Shown here: positions 36,389 through 46,979 of the stretch, one piece after another
How positions within the stretch are numbered: position 1 is the stretch's first letter
How the letters are laid out: each line of letters opens with the position of its first letter
Notes under the pieces: model-generated
What the model saw: the letters and a program-made list of their open reading frames with translations, nothing else
Told to the model about the DNA's origin: nothing
Database searches by the model: none
Assembly: GCF_019656655.1 (NCBI RefSeq)
Contig: NZ_BPMV01000001.1
Span: 310,001-374,000 of the forward strand
DNA: 64,000 nt
Direction: 5' to 3'
Source: Tsukamurella sp. TY48
GTDB lineage: Bacteria; Actinomycetota; Actinomycetes; Mycobacteriales; Mycobacteriaceae
Translations under genes and position numbers: made by a program

Positions 36389-37921
36389 TTGAGCACCCCC
36401 TTCACCGGCCCCGAGTTCTCGGTCACCCACGATCCGGCGGCTCCCGCCGACGCACTGGTCGTCGGCGTCTTCTCCGGCGACGCGGGGATCACGGTGGATG
36501 CCGGTGTGCCCGAGGCGGCGCGCGGCCCCATCGCCGCGGCGCTCGCCGTGGTGGGTGCGAAGGGCAAGGCCGGCGAGGCGGTGCGGGTGCCCGCTCCGGC
36601 GGGCGCGGGACTCGGTGCGGCGACGGTCCTCGGCGTCGGCCTGGGCGCGGCGCCCGCCGACGGCGACCGCGTCACCGCGGAGACGGTGCGGCGGGCCGCC
36701 GGCGTGGCGGGCCGCGCCCTCGACGGTGTCGCGACCGCGGTCACCACCCTGTCCACGCTGGATCTCGCGGCCACGGTCGAGGGCGCCTACCTGGGCTCCT
36801 ACCGGTTCGCCGAGTTCCGGAACACGTCGGCGCCGAAGGAGGCCCCGCTCGGCGCGCTTGCGCTGGTCACCACGGCCGGGTCGGAGGCCGTCTCCGAGGA
36901 GGCCCGCGACACCGTCGAGCAGGCCCGGCGCACCGCCGCCGCGGTGGCACTGGCCCGCGATTTCGTCAACACGCCGCCGAACGTGCTCTCGCCGGTCGAG
37001 TTCGCCGACCGGGCGCAGCGGCTGGGCGCCGAGGCGGGCCTGCAGGTGGAGGTCTTCGACGAGAAGTACCTGGCCGATAACGGCTACGGCGGCATCGTCG
37101 GTGTGGGACAGGGCAGCTCGCGCCCGCCGCGCCTGGTGCGGCTGCGTCACGTCTCCGGGGTCGACGGTGCCAAGCACGTCGCGCTGGTGGGTAAGGGCAT
37201 CACCTTCGACACCGGCGGCATCTCGATCAAGCCCGCCGCGGGCATGGAACAGATGACCTCGGACATGGGCGGCGCGGCGGCCGTGATCGCCACGGTGATC
37301 CTGGCGGCGCAGTTGAACCTCGGAGTGGACGTGACCGCCACCGTGCCGATGGCCGAGAACATGCCCTCGGACACCGCGCAGCGGCCCGGCGATGTGCTCA
37401 CCCAGTACCCCGGCGCCGGGAAGGGCGGCATCACCGTGGAGGTGATCAACACCGACGCCGAGGGACGCCTGATCCTGGCCGACGCCATGGTGCGGGCCTG
37501 CGAGGACGGCCCCGATTACCTGATCGACACCGCCACCCTGACCGGCGCGCAGATGGTGGCGCTGGGCACCCGCACCCCGGGCGTGATGGGCACCGACGAC
37601 TTCCGCGATCGCGTGGCCGCGCTGTCGCAGGCGGAGGGCGAGAACGGCTGGGCCATGCCCTTCCCCGAGGAACTGCGCGCCGATCTGAACTCGCGCGTCG
37701 CCGATCTGGCGAACGTCAGCCCCAACCGGTGGGGCGGAATGCTCACCGCCGGTGTCTACCTCAAGGAATTCGTGGCCGACGGCGTGCAGTGGGCGCACAT
37801 CGACGTGGCGGGCCCGGCGTTCAACACCGGCGCTCCGTGGGGCTACATCGGCAAGGGTGGCACGGGCGTACCGGTCCGCACGATGCTCGCCGTGCTGCGT
37901 GACATCGCACAACGAGGCTGA
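36389..37921 (+). CDS. pepB: Leucyl aminopeptidase (M17 family)
   Basis: A 510-residue M17 dimetal aminopeptidase. The C-terminal catalytic domain has [16 protein letters not shown] (first metal Lys and Asp), [12 protein letters not shown] and [15 protein letters not shown], the strict NTDAEGRL signature. It removes N-terminal residues from peptides in the cytosol. Counterpart of Rv2213. TTG 36389 is chosen: GAGAGGAA lies 7 nt or so before it and the protein length then fits. A TAGCAT hexamer (36339-36344) gives a short leader of about 40 nt. Confidence 0.93.
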   Translation: MSTPFTGPEFSVTHDPAAPADALVVGVFSGDAGITVDAGVPEAARGPIAAALAVVGAKGKAGEAVRVPAPAGAGLGAATVLGVGLGAAPADGDRVTAETVRRAAGVAGRALDGVATAVTTLSTLDLAATVEGAYLGSYRFAEFRNTSAPKEAPLGALALVTTAGSEAVSEEARDTVEQARRTAAAVALARDFVNTPPNVLSPVEFADRAQRLGAEAGLQVEVFDEKYLADNGYGGIVGVGQGSSRPPRLVRLRHVSGVDGAKHVALVGKGITFDTGGISIKPAAGMEQMTSDMGGAAAVIATVILAAQLNLGVDVTATVPMAENMPSDTAQRPGDVLTQYPGAGKGGITVEVINTDAEGRLILADAMVRACEDGPDYLIDTATLTGAQMVALGTRTPGVMGTDDFRDRVAALSQAEGENGWAMPFPEELRADLNSRVADLANVSPNRWGGMLTAGVYLKEFVADGVQWAHIDVAGPAFNTGAPWGYIGKGGTGVPVRTMLAVLRDIAQRG

Positions 37922-38000
37922 CCGGCGGGGCTGACCGGCGCGGTCCTTCGGTTACCGACGAGTAGGCCCCCAACCGCCGCGCAGAACATGCGGCTGAGGG

Positions 38001-38006
38001 TAGGGT
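38001..38006 (+). promoter_or_regulatory. -10 hexamer TAGGGT, acyltransferase gene
   Basis: TAGGGT in the 169-bp gap 37922-38090 would give a start near 38013 and a 75-80 nt leader to ATG 38091. I saw nothing else of note in this gap. Confidence 0.4.
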
Positions 38007-38090
38007 TTGGAGTCGGCGGAGGCCACCAGCCGAAGCCCACGTTCAGTTGCTCGGATCACAGCAGATAACAACTTCGAGGAGTCAGAGGAC

Positions 38091-39851
38091 ATGGCCTTCT
38101 CCGTCCAGATGCCGGCACTCGGCGAGAGCGTCACCGAGGGCACCGTCACCCGGTGGCTCAAGCAGGAGGGCGACACCGTCACCGTCGACGAGCCCTTGCT
38201 CGAGGTCTCGACCGACAAGGTCGATACCGAGATCCCCGCGCCGGCGTCCGGTGTGCTGCTGAAGATCCTGGCGCAGGAGGACGACGTCGTCGAGGTCGGC
38301 GGCGATCTCGCGCAGATCGGCGAGGCCGGCGAGCAGGCCTCCGCGCCCGCCGCGGATCCGGCTCCGGCTGCCGAGGCTCCCGCTGCACCGGCCGAGCCCG
38401 AGCCCGCCCCGGCTCCCGCCGCCGCAGCTCCCGCGGCACCGGCCGCCGCGCCCGCCGCACCGTCGGCCCCCGCGTCCGGCACCGAGGTGACCATGCCCGA
38501 ACTGGGCGAGTCCGTCACCGAGGGCACCGTGACCCGCTGGCTCAAGGGCATCGGCGACGAGGTCGCGGTCGACGAGCCGCTGCTCGAGGTGTCCACCGAC
38601 AAGGTCGACACCGAGATCCCCTCGCCCGTCGCCGGCACCCTGCTGGAGATCAAGGCCAACGAGGACGACGTGATCGCCGTCGGCGGCGTGCTCGCCATCG
38701 TCGGTTCGGGTGCGCCCGCCGCGGCGTCGGCACCGTCGGCGCCCGCACCGGCTCCCGAGCCCGCCGCTCCGGCACCGGCTCCCGAGCCCACCCCGGCTCC
38801 CGCCGCACCGGCACCCGCGGCGCCTGCTCCGGCCGCTGCCGCACCGGCTGCTCCCGCCGCCCCCGCTCCGGCTGCTGCGGCACCCGCCGCCGCATCGGAT
38901 TCGACCCCGTACGTCACCCCGCTGGTGCGCAAGCTCGCCGCGGAGAACGGCGTCGATCTCAACGCGGTCAAGGGCACCGGCGTCGGTGGCCGCATCCGCA
39001 AGCAGGACGTGCTCGCCGCCGCCGAGGCCTCGAAGGCCCCGGCCGCGCCCGCCGCCTCGTCCGCACCGGCCGCCGCCGCGCCGGCGGCACCGTCGGCCCC
39101 GAAGGGCGTGCGCCCCGAGCTGGCCGAGCTCCGCGGCACCACGCAGAAGACCAACCGGATCCGCCAGATCACGGCGAAGGTCACTCGCGATTCGCTGCAG
39201 CAGTCCGCTCAGCTCACGCAGGTCTTCGAGGTGGACTTCAGCAAGATCGTGGCGCTGCGCACCCAGGCGAAGGCCAGCTTCGCGGCGAAGGAGGGCGTGA
39301 ACCTCACGTACCTGCCGTTCATCGCCAAGGCCGTCATCGAGGCGCTCAAGGTGCACCCGAACGTCAACGCGTCGATCAGCGACGATTTCAAGGAGATCAC
39401 CTACCACGGTGTGGTGAACCTGGGCATCGCCGTCGATACCCCGCAGGGCCTGCTGTCGCCGGTGATCAAGAACGCCGACGATCTCTCGCTGGCCGGCCTG
39501 GCCCGCGCGATCGCCGACATCGCCGAGCGCACCCGCAACAGCGGTCTCAAGCCGGACGAGCTGTCGGGTGGCACCTTCACGCTCACCAACATCGGTAGCG
39601 AGGGCGCGCTCTTCGACACCCCGATCCTGGTGCCGCCGCAGGCGGCGATGCTGGGCACCGGTGCGATCGTCAAGCGCCCCGTCGTGGTGAAGGACGCCGC
39701 GGGCACCGAGTCCATCGGCATCCACCCGATGGCCTTCCTGCCGCTCACCTACGATCACCGCCTCATCGACGGTGCCGACGCCGGTCGCTTCCTGACCACC
39801 GTCAAGCACCGCCTCGAGGAAGGCGCCTTCGAGGCCGATCTCGGGCTGTGA
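38091..39851 (+). CDS. dlaT: Dihydrolipoamide acyltransferase E2 with two lipoyl domains
   Basis: A 586-residue E2 protein. Two lipoyl domains (about residues 1-78 and 122-200) each carry [10 protein letters not shown] with the lipoylated Lys. Ala/Pro linkers separate them. A peripheral-subunit-binding domain ([17 protein letters not shown]) and the CAT core follow, ending with [15 protein letters not shown], the DHRxxDG site. It serves pyruvate and possibly 2-oxoglutarate dehydrogenase, as DlaT of M. tuberculosis (Rv2215). It lies just before lipB and lipA, which make its cofactor. RBS GAGGAG upstream. Confidence 0.94.
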   Translation: MAFSVQMPALGESVTEGTVTRWLKQEGDTVTVDEPLLEVSTDKVDTEIPAPASGVLLKILAQEDDVVEVGGDLAQIGEAGEQASAPAADPAPAAEAPAAPAEPEPAPAPAAAAPAAPAAAPAAPSAPASGTEVTMPELGESVTEGTVTRWLKGIGDEVAVDEPLLEVSTDKVDTEIPSPVAGTLLEIKANEDDVIAVGGVLAIVGSGAPAAASAPSAPAPAPEPAAPAPAPEPTPAPAAPAPAAPAPAAAAPAAPAAPAPAAAAPAAASDSTPYVTPLVRKLAAENGVDLNAVKGTGVGGRIRKQDVLAAAEASKAPAAPAASSAPAAAAPAAPSAPKGVRPELAELRGTTQKTNRIRQITAKVTRDSLQQSAQLTQVFEVDFSKIVALRTQAKASFAAKEGVNLTYLPFIAKAVIEALKVHPNVNASISDDFKEITYHGVVNLGIAVDTPQGLLSPVIKNADDLSLAGLARAIADIAERTRNSGLKPDELSGGTFTLTNIGSEGALFDTPILVPPQAAMLGTGAIVKRPVVVKDAAGTESIGIHPMAFLPLTYDHRLIDGADAGRFLTTVKHRLEEGAFEADLGL

Positions 39852-40759
39852 CCAGGGTCGCCATCGCCGGGTCGTCGGGGCTCATCGGCAGCGCGCTGTC
39901 GGGCGCCCTGACCCGGCGCGGCGACACCGTCGTCCCCCTGGTGCGTGACGGGACCCCGTCGCGCCCAGGCGGTCTCACCTGGTCGCCCGCCGGACCGGCA
40001 CCCGACCTGTCCGGCTTCGACGCGGTGATCAACCTGTGCGGCGAGTCCGTGTCGGGCAAGCGCTGGACCGGTGCGGTCAAACAGGAACTGCGGGATTCGC
40101 GGATCGAGCCGGCAGCCACGCTGGCCGAGGCCGTGGTCGCCGCCGGCGTTCCCGCGTACCTGGCGGCGAGCGCCGTGGGGATCTACGGCGATGCGGGCGA
40201 GACCGACTGCATCGACGCGCCCGGCGGTACCGCGCCCGGAACCGGCTTCCTCGCCGACCTGTGCATCGAATGGGAGGCCGCCGCGGCGCCCGCCCGTGCG
40301 GCGGGTGCGGCCGTGGCTCACCTGCGGTACGGGCAGGTGCTCTCCAACGCGGGCGGCATGCTCGCCGCGCTGCGCCGCGTGTACCGACTGGGCCTGGGCG
40401 GACGGCTCGGCAGCGGCCACCAGTGGATCTCCTGGATCGTCCGCGAGGACGCCACCCGCGCCGCGCTGCACGTGCTAGACGGTGCGCTGGCCGGCACGAT
40501 CAGCGGCCCGGTCAACATCACCGGGCCCGCCCCCTCCCGGCAGCAGGCCTTCAGCGAGGCCCTGGGGCGCGAGGTCAGCCGGCCCGCCCGCTGGGTGGTC
40601 CCTCGGTTCGCGCTGCGCGCCACCGCCGGTGAGTTCGCCGAGGAGGGCCTGCTCGCCTCGCAGCGGGCGGTGCCCCGAGTGCTGCACGACACCGGATTCC
40701 GATTCGCGCATACTGCGCTTCCGGCGGCACTCGCCGTGGCGCTCGCCGACGGGGCGTAG
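39848..40759 (+). CDS. TIGR01777-type NAD(P)-dependent epimerase/SDR
   Basis: A 303-residue extended short-chain dehydrogenase (SDR39U1 type), counterpart of Rv2216. [18 protein letters not shown] is the Rossmann GxxGxxG motif; [15 protein letters not shown] and [14 protein letters not shown] (with the active-site Tyr) are family signatures; a DUF1731 region closes it ([21 protein letters not shown]). The reaction is unknown. GTG overlaps the stop of the acyltransferase gene by 4 nt (GTGA), so translation is coupled. Confidence 0.9.
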   Translation: MTRVAIAGSSGLIGSALSGALTRRGDTVVPLVRDGTPSRPGGLTWSPAGPAPDLSGFDAVINLCGESVSGKRWTGAVKQELRDSRIEPAATLAEAVVAAGVPAYLAASAVGIYGDAGETDCIDAPGGTAPGTGFLADLCIEWEAAAAPARAAGAAVAHLRYGQVLSNAGGMLAALRRVYRLGLGGRLGSGHQWISWIVREDATRAALHVLDGALAGTISGPVNITGPAPSRQQAFSEALGREVSRPARWVVPRFALRATAGEFAEEGLLASQRAVPRVLHDTGFRFAHTALPAALAVALADGA

Positions 40760-40762
40760 CGT
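40757..40762 (+). promoter_or_regulatory. -10 hexamer TAGCGT for leaderless lipB
   Basis: TAGCGT overlaps the TAG stop of the SDR gene and ends 7 nt before ATG 40770. It would give lipB its own promoter inside the operon. Confidence 0.45.
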
Positions 40763-40769
40763 CGAGGCC

Positions 40770-41474
40770 ATGCCGCACCGCTCCGCCCGCGCCGCCAGGA
40801 CCGACCTCGTCGTCGAGGACCTCGGCACCATCGGCTACCAGGAGGCCTTCGACCTCCAGCACGATCTCGCGAACCAGCGGGCGGACGAGGAGATCAGCGA
40901 CCGCCTGCTGCTCTTGGAGCACCCGCCCACGTTCACGGCGGGCCGCCGCACGGAGCCGCAGGACCGTCCCACCGACGGCAGCACGGTGATCGATGTGGAC
41001 CGCGGCGGCAAGATCACCTGGCACGGTCCCGGGCAGCTGGTGGGCTACCCGATCATCAAGCTGGCCTCCCCCGTCGACGTGGTCGACTACGTGCGGCGCA
41101 TCGAGCAGGCGTTGATCGAGGTGTGTCGCGGCCTCGGGCTCACGGTGGGCCGGGTCGAGGGACGCTCGGGCGTGTGGTTCCCGGCCGACGGTGCGCGACC
41201 CGAGCGCAAGGTGGGCGCCATCGGCATCCGCGTGGCGCGCGGTGTCACGCTGCACGGCTTCGCCCTCAACTGCAACAACAACCTCGGCGGCTTCGACGCG
41301 ATCATCCCGTGCGGTATCCCCGATGCCGGTGTCACCACGCTCAGCGCCGAACTCGGCCGCGATGTCGGCGTCGGCGAGGTGCGTGACGCCGTGGTCGACG
41401 CGGTGACCCGCGCCCTGAACGGCGACCTCGCCGTCGCCGACGAGAACCTGCACGCCACGGCCGATCAGGCCTGA
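40770..41474 (+). CDS. lipB: Octanoyl-ACP:protein N-octanoyltransferase
   Basis: A 234-residue Lip[28 protein letters not shown] and [22 protein letters not shown] are the strict family sites; Lys in RKVGAIG and Cys in [13 protein letters not shown] form the acyl-transfer pair. It moves octanoate from ACP to lipoyl domains such as that of the E2 at 38091. ATG has GAGG upstream and a -10 hexamer 7 nt away. It converges on the HxlR gene with no gap. Confidence 0.96.
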   Translation: MPHRSARAARTDLVVEDLGTIGYQEAFDLQHDLANQRADEEISDRLLLLEHPPTFTAGRRTEPQDRPTDGSTVIDVDRGGKITWHGPGQLVGYPIIKLASPVDVVDYVRRIEQALIEVCRGLGLTVGRVEGRSGVWFPADGARPERKVGAIGIRVARGVTLHGFALNCNNNLGGFDAIIPCGIPDAGVTTLSAELGRDVGVGEVRDAVVDAVTRALNGDLAVADENLHATADQA

Positions 41475-41861
41475 TCAGCGCCGGTCGGAGGGGCGGTCCT
41501 CCGCCACCGTACGGGCCCAGGTGTGCGCCCACAGTTCCAGCGGTCCCAGCGCCAGCAGGAGTGCGCGGCCCTGATTGGTGAGCCGGTAGGCACCACCGGG
41601 CACCTGCGTGACGATGCGGGCGGCCAGCAACTCGGTGAGGCGCTGCGACAGCGTGCTCGACGAGATGCCGTCGATCGCGGTGCGCAGATCCGAGAACCGC
41701 GAGCGCCCGAACCGCAGCTCCCACACGATGCGCAGCGTGTAGCGGCGGCCGAACAGATCGAGCGCGGCCATCATCGGCCGGCCGGTCTCCGATCCGCGGA
41801 CCCTGCGGCCGGGAAGCGGTTCGAGGGCGTCGTCGTCGATCACCTCGTCGTTGTGATCCAT
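41475..41861 (-). CDS. HxlR-family winged-helix transcription regulator
   Basis: A 128-residue DNA-binding protein. The HxlR domain runs from about residue 28: MMAALDLFGRRYTLRIVWEL, FSDLRTAIDGISSSTLSQRL and YRLTNQGRALL. It is usually a dimer and often responds to quinones, oxidants or xenobiotics. ATG 41861 is chosen because GAGGGGAGTGAT lies just upstream; longer reading frames start earlier without a ribosome site. It is divergent to the MmpL gene, a typical regulator-exporter pair, so it probably controls MmpL. Confidence 0.85.
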   Translation of the reverse strand: MDHNDEVIDDDALEPLPGRRVRGSETGRPMMAALDLFGRRYTLRIVWELRFGRSRFSDLRTAIDGISSSTLSQRLTELLAARIVTQVPGGAYRLTNQGRALLLALGPLELWAHTWARTVAEDRPSDRR

Positions 41862-42042
41862 ATCACTCCCCTCGTCGGATTGGTCGAACGTCACGCTCCA
41901 CACCCTGTTGTACCCCAAATAGGGTTGGGCTAGCGTCCTCAGCAACCAAGTCTAGTTCGAAATTTGGACCAAGTCCGGGCCGTGTCCCGAGACATTCCTC
42001 TCACCGGGTCCGATATTCGAAGGACTCAGCCGGGAGGCCAGC
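41862..42042. promoter_or_regulatory. Divergent hxlR / mmpL promoter region
   Basis: A 181-bp gap that is less GC-rich than its surroundings. ACCAAGTC occurs twice, at 41945-41952 and 41968-41975, 23 nt apart, around an AT-rich core TTCGAAATTT. This is the best candidate operator for HxlR; the promoter boxes are not clear. Confidence 0.4.
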
Positions 42043-45000
42043 GTGACCGATCAGCAGAGCAGAACCTCGTTCACCACGCGACTCGGGCGGTGGTGCGTAC
42101 GGCACGCGGCCTGGGTCCTGCTGTTCTGGGTGGGCCTCGCCGGGGTGCTCAACGTGGCGATCCCCCAGCTGGAGGTCACCGTCCACAAGCACTCGGCGCC
42201 GTTCATCCCCGGCGACCTGCCCGGAGTCGACGGACTGCGCGCCATGGCCGACGAGTTCGGCACACCCTCGTCCACCGCGCAGGGCAACGTGATCGTCGCG
42301 GCGCAGGACAGGATCGGCCCGGCGCAGGAGGCCTACTACCGCGCGCTCACGACCGCGCTGGAGGCCGACAAGGAGCACGTCGCCTACGTGATCGACACCT
42401 TCGGCAAACCGGCCGCCCGCGAGGTGGGGCTGAGCCCCGATGGCAAGGCGATCAACCTGCTCGTCGCCGAGGTCGGCGACATCGGTTCCACCCGAGCGCA
42501 ATCGAGCACCGAGGCGATCCGCACCACGATCGACTCCATCCCCGCGCCGCCGGGCACCACCGTCGAATTCACCGGCACCGCGCCCACCCTCTCCGATCTG
42601 TTCACCGCGATCGACTCGTCCCTGCTGGTGATCACCGCGGTCTCGGTGGTGCTGATCATGGCGCTGCTGCTGATCACCTACCGCTCGGTGGGCGCAGCAC
42701 TCGTGCCCCTGCTCACCATCGGCCTCTCGCTCGCCGTGGCCCGGCCGATCGTCTCGCTGCTCGGCGAGCACGAGGTGATCCCGGTGTCCAACTTCTCCAT
42801 CGCGATCATGACCGCGATGGTGCTCGGCGCCGCCACCGATTACGCGATCTTCGCCGTCGCCGGGTTCCACGAGGCCCGCCGCTCCGGCCTGCCGCCCGAC
42901 GAGGCCGCCGTCGCGGCGTCCACCCGGGTGGGCCGGATCATCGTGGCCTCCGCGCTCACCATCGCGGTCGCCAGCGGCGCCATGATCTTCTGCAAGGTGG
43001 GCATCTTCGTCACCGCGGGCCTGCCGACCACCATCTCGATCATCGTCACCTGCCTGATCGCCCTCACCCTGCCGCCCGCGCTGCTGCGCTACTTCGGCGC
43101 CTGGGGGTGGGTGGAGCCGCGAGCGAGCACCGAGAAGCGCTGGCGCCGCACCGGCGCCCGGGTGATGCGCCGGGCCGTGCCGCTGTCGGCCGCCGCCCTG
43201 GTGGTGCTGCTGGCGGCCGCCGCCGTGCTGCCCACCATGGTGATCGGTTTCGACGAGAACCGGATGCAGCTGCGCGCCACCGACTCCCGCAACGGCTACG
43301 AGACGGTCATGGAGCACTGGGGTGTGAACGAGGCGGTCCCGGAATTCCTGCTGATCCGCTCCGATCACGACATGCGCAACACCAACGACCTCGCGGCGCT
43401 GGAGGCGGTCGCGATCGGGGTGTCGAACCTGCCGCAGGTGGCGTACGTCCGGTCCATCACCCGGCCCGACGGTGAGCCCATCCCCGAATCCGCGGTCGGA
43501 TACCAGACCAAGGTGGTCGCCGACGGACTCGGCGATGCCAACCGCCAGCTCACGGAGGCTTCGCCGCAGCTCAAGGCGCTCGCTGCCGGAGTCGACCAAC
43601 TCAACGCCGGTGCCGGCGAGGCCTCCCGCCGGGTGCCCGAGCTCGTGGACGGCACCCGCCGCGTGACCGGTCTCGCCACCGGAGTGCTCGACGCGCTCAG
43701 CTCCGCCCAGCGCGCGCTGGCCACCGCGACGGGGAACTCCGTCGATGTGGCGCAGGCGACGGCGCTGCTGCGGTCCGCCGTGAACACGCTGACCGTCGCC
43801 ACCGATGCGGTGCGCGCGGCCCAGCAGCAGACCGCCTCCGCCACAGCAGGAATCGCCACCGTCTTCGGCCCACTGGTCGGCCCGATCAGCCCGGCGTGCT
43901 CCGCCGACGCGAACTGCCGCGCCGCACACGACGCCTTCGTCCAGCTCGACCGCGCCACCGCCGGTGGCGCGTCCACCGCCGTGCGCGCCGCGACCGCCGT
44001 CGTGCCGCTCCCCGCCGGTTCCACCGACCGCGCCGCCACCGCCCTCAGCCAGGCCGACGACGCGCTGACCAAGCTGCAGGGGCTGATCAGCGGGCTCGGA
44101 GGGCTCAGCCCGGAGCAGCTCAAAGCACAGCTGGGACAGCTCACATCCGGCGTCGACCAGCTGGCCTCCGGCCTGCAGCAGCTGAGCACCGGACTGGGGC
44201 AGGTGAAGACGGGCACCGATCAGGTCGTCGAGATGACGGGCCGGCTGCAGGACGGCCTGTCCACCGCGACGGACTACCTCGGCGGGCTCAGCGCCGGTAC
44301 CGCAGCGGGGCCCGGCCGCGGCTTCTACCTGCCCGCGCAGGGCCTGCAGTCGGATCGCTTCGTGGACGGTTCGCGGGTGCTGATGTCGCCCGACGGCCGC
44401 TCGGCCCGCATGCTCGTGGTGTGGGGCATCAACCCGTACTCCGACGAGGCCCTCAACACCGCGGCGTCGATCCCGGCCGCGGCACAGGCCGCGGCGAAGG
44501 GCACGGTGCTGGAGGCGTCCACGATGGACGGCTTCGGCCTCGCCTCCATCTCCTCACAGATGCGCGATCAGGTGCTGCGCGACTTCCTGTTGTTCGGCCT
44601 CGTGGCGGTGATCGGCGTCTTCCTGGTCCTGCTGGTGCTGCTGCGCTCGGTGATCGCACCCCTGCTCATGGTGGGCACCGTCGTCCTGTCCTTCGGCGCG
44701 GCCGCCGGCGCCTCCGTCCTGCTGTGGCAGCACGGGCTCGGCATCCCCGTCGACTGGTCGGTGCTCCCGATCTCGTTCATGGCGCTGGTCGCCGTGGGCG
44801 CCGACTACAGCATGTTGTTCGCCGACCGGATCCGGGAGGAGGCCGCGGGCAATTCCACGGTGCGCGGCGTGCTCCGCGCCTTCGGCACCACGGGCAGCGT
44901 GATCACCACCGCCGGACTGGTTTTCGCGATCACCATGTTCGCGCTCATGAGCGGCAGCGTGATCAATCTGCTGCAGATCGGGTCCACCGTCGGCATCGGG

Positions 45001-45093
45001 CTCCTGCTCGACATCGTGGTGGTGCGCACCGTCTTCGTGCCCGCCGCGATCACCGCCCTGGGCGACCGGATCTGGTGGCCGAGCAAACCCTGA
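42043..45093 (+). CDS. MmpL-type RND transporter
   Basis: A 1016-residue MMPL transporter with two repeats. Helix 1 is WVLLFWVGLAGVLNVAIPQL; the first porter loop follows (residues about 40-185); helices 2-6 include VLGAATDYAIFAVAG with the Asp-Tyr pair of proton transfer. A long second loop (about 400-840) rich in Ala/Gln/Thr helices is like that of YhgE/Pip-type and MmpL proteins. Helices 8-12 repeat the site as VAVGADYSMLFADRI. It exports a lipid, siderophore or drug; the substrate is unknown. GTG with GGGAGG upstream. The block hxlR-mmpL interrupts lipB-lipA. Confidence 0.92.
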   Translation: MTDQQSRTSFTTRLGRWCVRHAAWVLLFWVGLAGVLNVAIPQLEVTVHKHSAPFIPGDLPGVDGLRAMADEFGTPSSTAQGNVIVAAQDRIGPAQEAYYRALTTALEADKEHVAYVIDTFGKPAAREVGLSPDGKAINLLVAEVGDIGSTRAQSSTEAIRTTIDSIPAPPGTTVEFTGTAPTLSDLFTAIDSSLLVITAVSVVLIMALLLITYRSVGAALVPLLTIGLSLAVARPIVSLLGEHEVIPVSNFSIAIMTAMVLGAATDYAIFAVAGFHEARRSGLPPDEAAVAASTRVGRIIVASALTIAVASGAMIFCKVGIFVTAGLPTTISIIVTCLIALTLPPALLRYFGAWGWVEPRASTEKRWRRTGARVMRRAVPLSAAALVVLLAAAAVLPTMVIGFDENRMQLRATDSRNGYETVMEHWGVNEAVPEFLLIRSDHDMRNTNDLAALEAVAIGVSNLPQVAYVRSITRPDGEPIPESAVGYQTKVVADGLGDANRQLTEASPQLKALAAGVDQLNAGAGEASRRVPELVDGTRRVTGLATGVLDALSSAQRALATATGNSVDVAQATALLRSAVNTLTVATDAVRAAQQQTASATAGIATVFGPLVGPISPACSADANCRAAHDAFVQLDRATAGGASTAVRAATAVVPLPAGSTDRAATALSQADDALTKLQGLISGLGGLSPEQLKAQLGQLTSGVDQLASGLQQLSTGLGQVKTGTDQVVEMTGRLQDGLSTATDYLGGLSAGTAAGPGRGFYLPAQGLQSDRFVDGSRVLMSPDGRSARMLVVWGINPYSDEALNTAASIPAAAQAAAKGTVLEASTMDGFGLASISSQMRDQVLRDFLLFGLVAVIGVFLVLLVLLRSVIAPLLMVGTVVLSFGAAAGASVLLWQHGLGIPVDWSVLPISFMALVAVGADYSMLFADRIREEAAGNSTVRGVLRAFGTTGSVITTAGLVFAITMFALMSGSVINLLQIGSTVGIGLLLDIVVVRTVFVPAAITALGDRIWWPSKP

Positions 45094-45148
45094 ACGGGCG
45101 GCGCGACGAGGCGTGACCCGCGACACCGTGGGGCCGGACGGGGCGGCG

Positions 45149-45154
45149 TAGCAT
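45149..45154 (+). promoter_or_regulatory. -10 hexamer TAGCAT for leaderless lipA
   Basis: TAGCAT ends 7 nt before GTG 45162. The ATG at 45153 lies inside the hexamer and so is not expected to be the start. Confidence 0.5.
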
Positions 45155-45161
45155 GGACGAG

Positions 45162-46178
45162 GTGAGTACCCCGGACACCCCCCGCAAGCTACTCCGTCTT
45201 GAGGTCCGTAACGCGCAGACGCCGATCGAGCGGAAGCCGAACTGGATCCGCACCCGCGCCAAGATGGGTCCCGAGTTCACCGAGCTGAAGGGCCTCGTCA
45301 AACGCGAGGGCCTGCACACGGTGTGCGAGGAGGCGGGCTGCCCCAACATCTACGAATGCTGGGAAGACCGGGAGGCCACCTTCCTGATCGGCGGCGAGCA
45401 GTGCACCCGCCGCTGCGACTTCTGCCAGATCGACACCGGCAAGCCCGCCGAGCTCGACCGCGATGAGCCGCGCCGCGTCGCCGAGTCGGTGCAGGCGATG
45501 GGCCTGCGCTACTCCACGATCACCGGCGTCGCCCGCGACGATCTGCCCGACGAGGGCGTGTGGCTGTACGCCGAGACGGTGCGCCAGATCCACGCGCTGA
45601 ACCCGAACACCGGTGTGGAGAACCTGATCCCCGATTTCCACGCCAAGCCCGAGCTGTTGGCCGAGGTCTTCGAATCGCGTCCCGAGGTGCTCGCGCACAA
45701 CCTGGAGACGGTGCCCCGGATCTTCAAGCGCATCCGGCCCGCCTTCCGGTACGAGCGCTCGCTGGACGTGATCCGTCAGGCCCGCGATTTCGGCCTGGTC
45801 ACCAAGTCGAACCTGATCCTCGGCATGGGCGAGACCCCCGAGGAGGTCACCTCGGCCATGCAGGACCTGCACGATGCGGGCTGCGACATCATCACCATCA
45901 CCCAGTACCTGCGTCCCTCGCCGCGGCACCACCCCGTGGAGCGGTGGGTCAAGCCCGAGGAGTTCGTCGAGCACACGCAGGCCGCCGAGGAGATGGGCTT
46001 CGCCGGTGTGATGGCCGGACCGCTGGTCCGCTCGTCGTACCGCGCCGGAAAGCTGTACGCGAAGGCGATGGCGCACCACGGCCGTCCCATCCCGGAGAAC
46101 ATGGCGCACCTGACCGCGGAGGGCGATGCGGCCCAGGAGGCCACCTCGGTGTTGAGCCGTATGGCCGCCGCCAAGTAG
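45162..46178 (+). CDS. lipA: Lipoyl synthase
   Basis: A 338-residue radical SAM enzyme. [10 protein letters not shown] carries the CxxxCxxC of the SAM cluster; [13 protein letters not shown] the auxiliary cluster that gives its sulfur atoms; LVRSSYRAG the RSSY motif near the end. It inserts sulfur at C6 and C8 of octanoyl-lipoyl domains. GTG 45162 fits the leaderless promoter and the N-terminus of the family better than ATG 45153, which would add three residues. It is the target of clusters that ErpA may supply. Confidence 0.95.
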   Translation: MSTPDTPRKLLRLEVRNAQTPIERKPNWIRTRAKMGPEFTELKGLVKREGLHTVCEEAGCPNIYECWEDREATFLIGGEQCTRRCDFCQIDTGKPAELDRDEPRRVAESVQAMGLRYSTITGVARDDLPDEGVWLYAETVRQIHALNPNTGVENLIPDFHAKPELLAEVFESRPEVLAHNLETVPRIFKRIRPAFRYERSLDVIRQARDFGLVTKSNLILGMGETPEEVTSAMQDLHDAGCDIITITQYLRPSPRHHPVERWVKPEEFVEHTQAAEEMGFAGVMAGPLVRSSYRAGKLYAKAMAHHGRPIPENMAHLTAEGDAAQEATSVLSRMAAAK

Positions 46179-46186
46179 CCGCGCCG

Positions 46187-46192
46187 TAAACT
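46187..46192 (+). promoter_or_regulatory. -10 hexamer TAAACT for leaderless DUF4191 gene
   Basis: TAAACT ends 7 nt before ATG 46200. Confidence 0.5.
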
Positions 46193-46199
46193 GACTCCC

Positions 46200-46961
46200 A
46201 TGGCAAAGGACAACGCAGCCGCAGACAAGCTCAAGGCAGCCAAGGCCGAGGCGAAGAAGGCCCGCCGGGCCGCCTCGAAGGAGCGCCGCAAGCAGATGTG
46301 GCAGGCGTTCCAGATGCAGCGCAAGGAGGACAAGGCCCTCCTGCCGATCATGATCGGCATCTTCTTCGCAGCGATCGTCGCCTCGGTGGTGATCGGCTAC
46401 TTCTTCGGCAACTGGTGGATGTTCCTCATCCTGGGCATCCTGTTCGGTGCCCTGGGCGCGTTCATCACCTTCACCCGCCGCCTCGAGCGCAGCGTGTACG
46501 CCAAGAACGAGGGACAGGTGGGCGCCGCCGGCTGGGCGCTGGAGAACATGCGCGGCTCGTGGCGCGTGAACCAGGCCGTGGCCCGCACCACCCACGCCGA
46601 TGCCGTGCACCGCGTGATCGGCAAGCCGGGCATCATCCTGATCGCCGAGGGCAACGAGGGTCGGGTCCGCGGCCTGATGGCGCAGGAGAAGAAGAAGACG
46701 GCGCGCGTCGTGGGCCAGACCCCGATCTACGAGTTCGTGGTGGGTCCCGACGAGGGCCAGGTCCCGCTGCGCAAGCTGCAGAAGACGCTGAACAAGCTGC
46801 CCTCGAACATCAACGGCAAGAAGATGGACGAGCTGGAGGGCCGCCTCGCGGCACTGTCGAACCGCAGTGGCGGCGCGCAGCTGCCCCGCGGTCCCCTGCC
46901 GCAGGGCGCCAAGATGCGCAGCGTGCAGCGCACCGTCCGGCGCAAGACCGGCTCGAACTAG
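46200..46961 (+). CDS. DUF4191 membrane protein (Rv2219-like)
   Basis: A 253-residue conserved actinobacterial protein. A Lys/Ala-rich charged N-terminus (1-45) precedes two helices (LLPIMIGIFFAAIVASVVIGYF and WWMFLILGILFGALGAFITF), then a cytoplasmic domain with AWALENMRGSWRV-type sequence, THADAVHRVIGKPGIILIAEG and a basic C-terminus. Counterpart of Rv2219; function unknown. It follows lipA by 21 nt but has its own -10 hexamer. Confidence 0.87.
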   Translation: MAKDNAAADKLKAAKAEAKKARRAASKERRKQMWQAFQMQRKEDKALLPIMIGIFFAAIVASVVIGYFFGNWWMFLILGILFGALGAFITFTRRLERSVYAKNEGQVGAAGWALENMRGSWRVNQAVARTTHADAVHRVIGKPGIILIAEGNEGRVRGLMAQEKKKTARVVGQTPIYEFVVGPDEGQVPLRKLQKTLNKLPSNINGKKMDELEGRLAALSNRSGGAQLPRGPLPQGAKMRSVQRTVRRKTGSN

Positions 46962-46979
46962 CGAACGACGGCGACCGCG

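Noticed and set aside
36257-37912. Long N-terminal extension of the PLP enzyme through the pepB region
   Set aside because: It is antisense to leucyl aminopeptidase and would pass through the TACGAT promoter region; ATG 36256 fits the family.
38340-38900. GC-rich repeats resembling a tandem array or CRISPR
   Set aside because: These encode Ala/Pro linkers of the E2 protein; there are no regular spacers or palindromic repeats.
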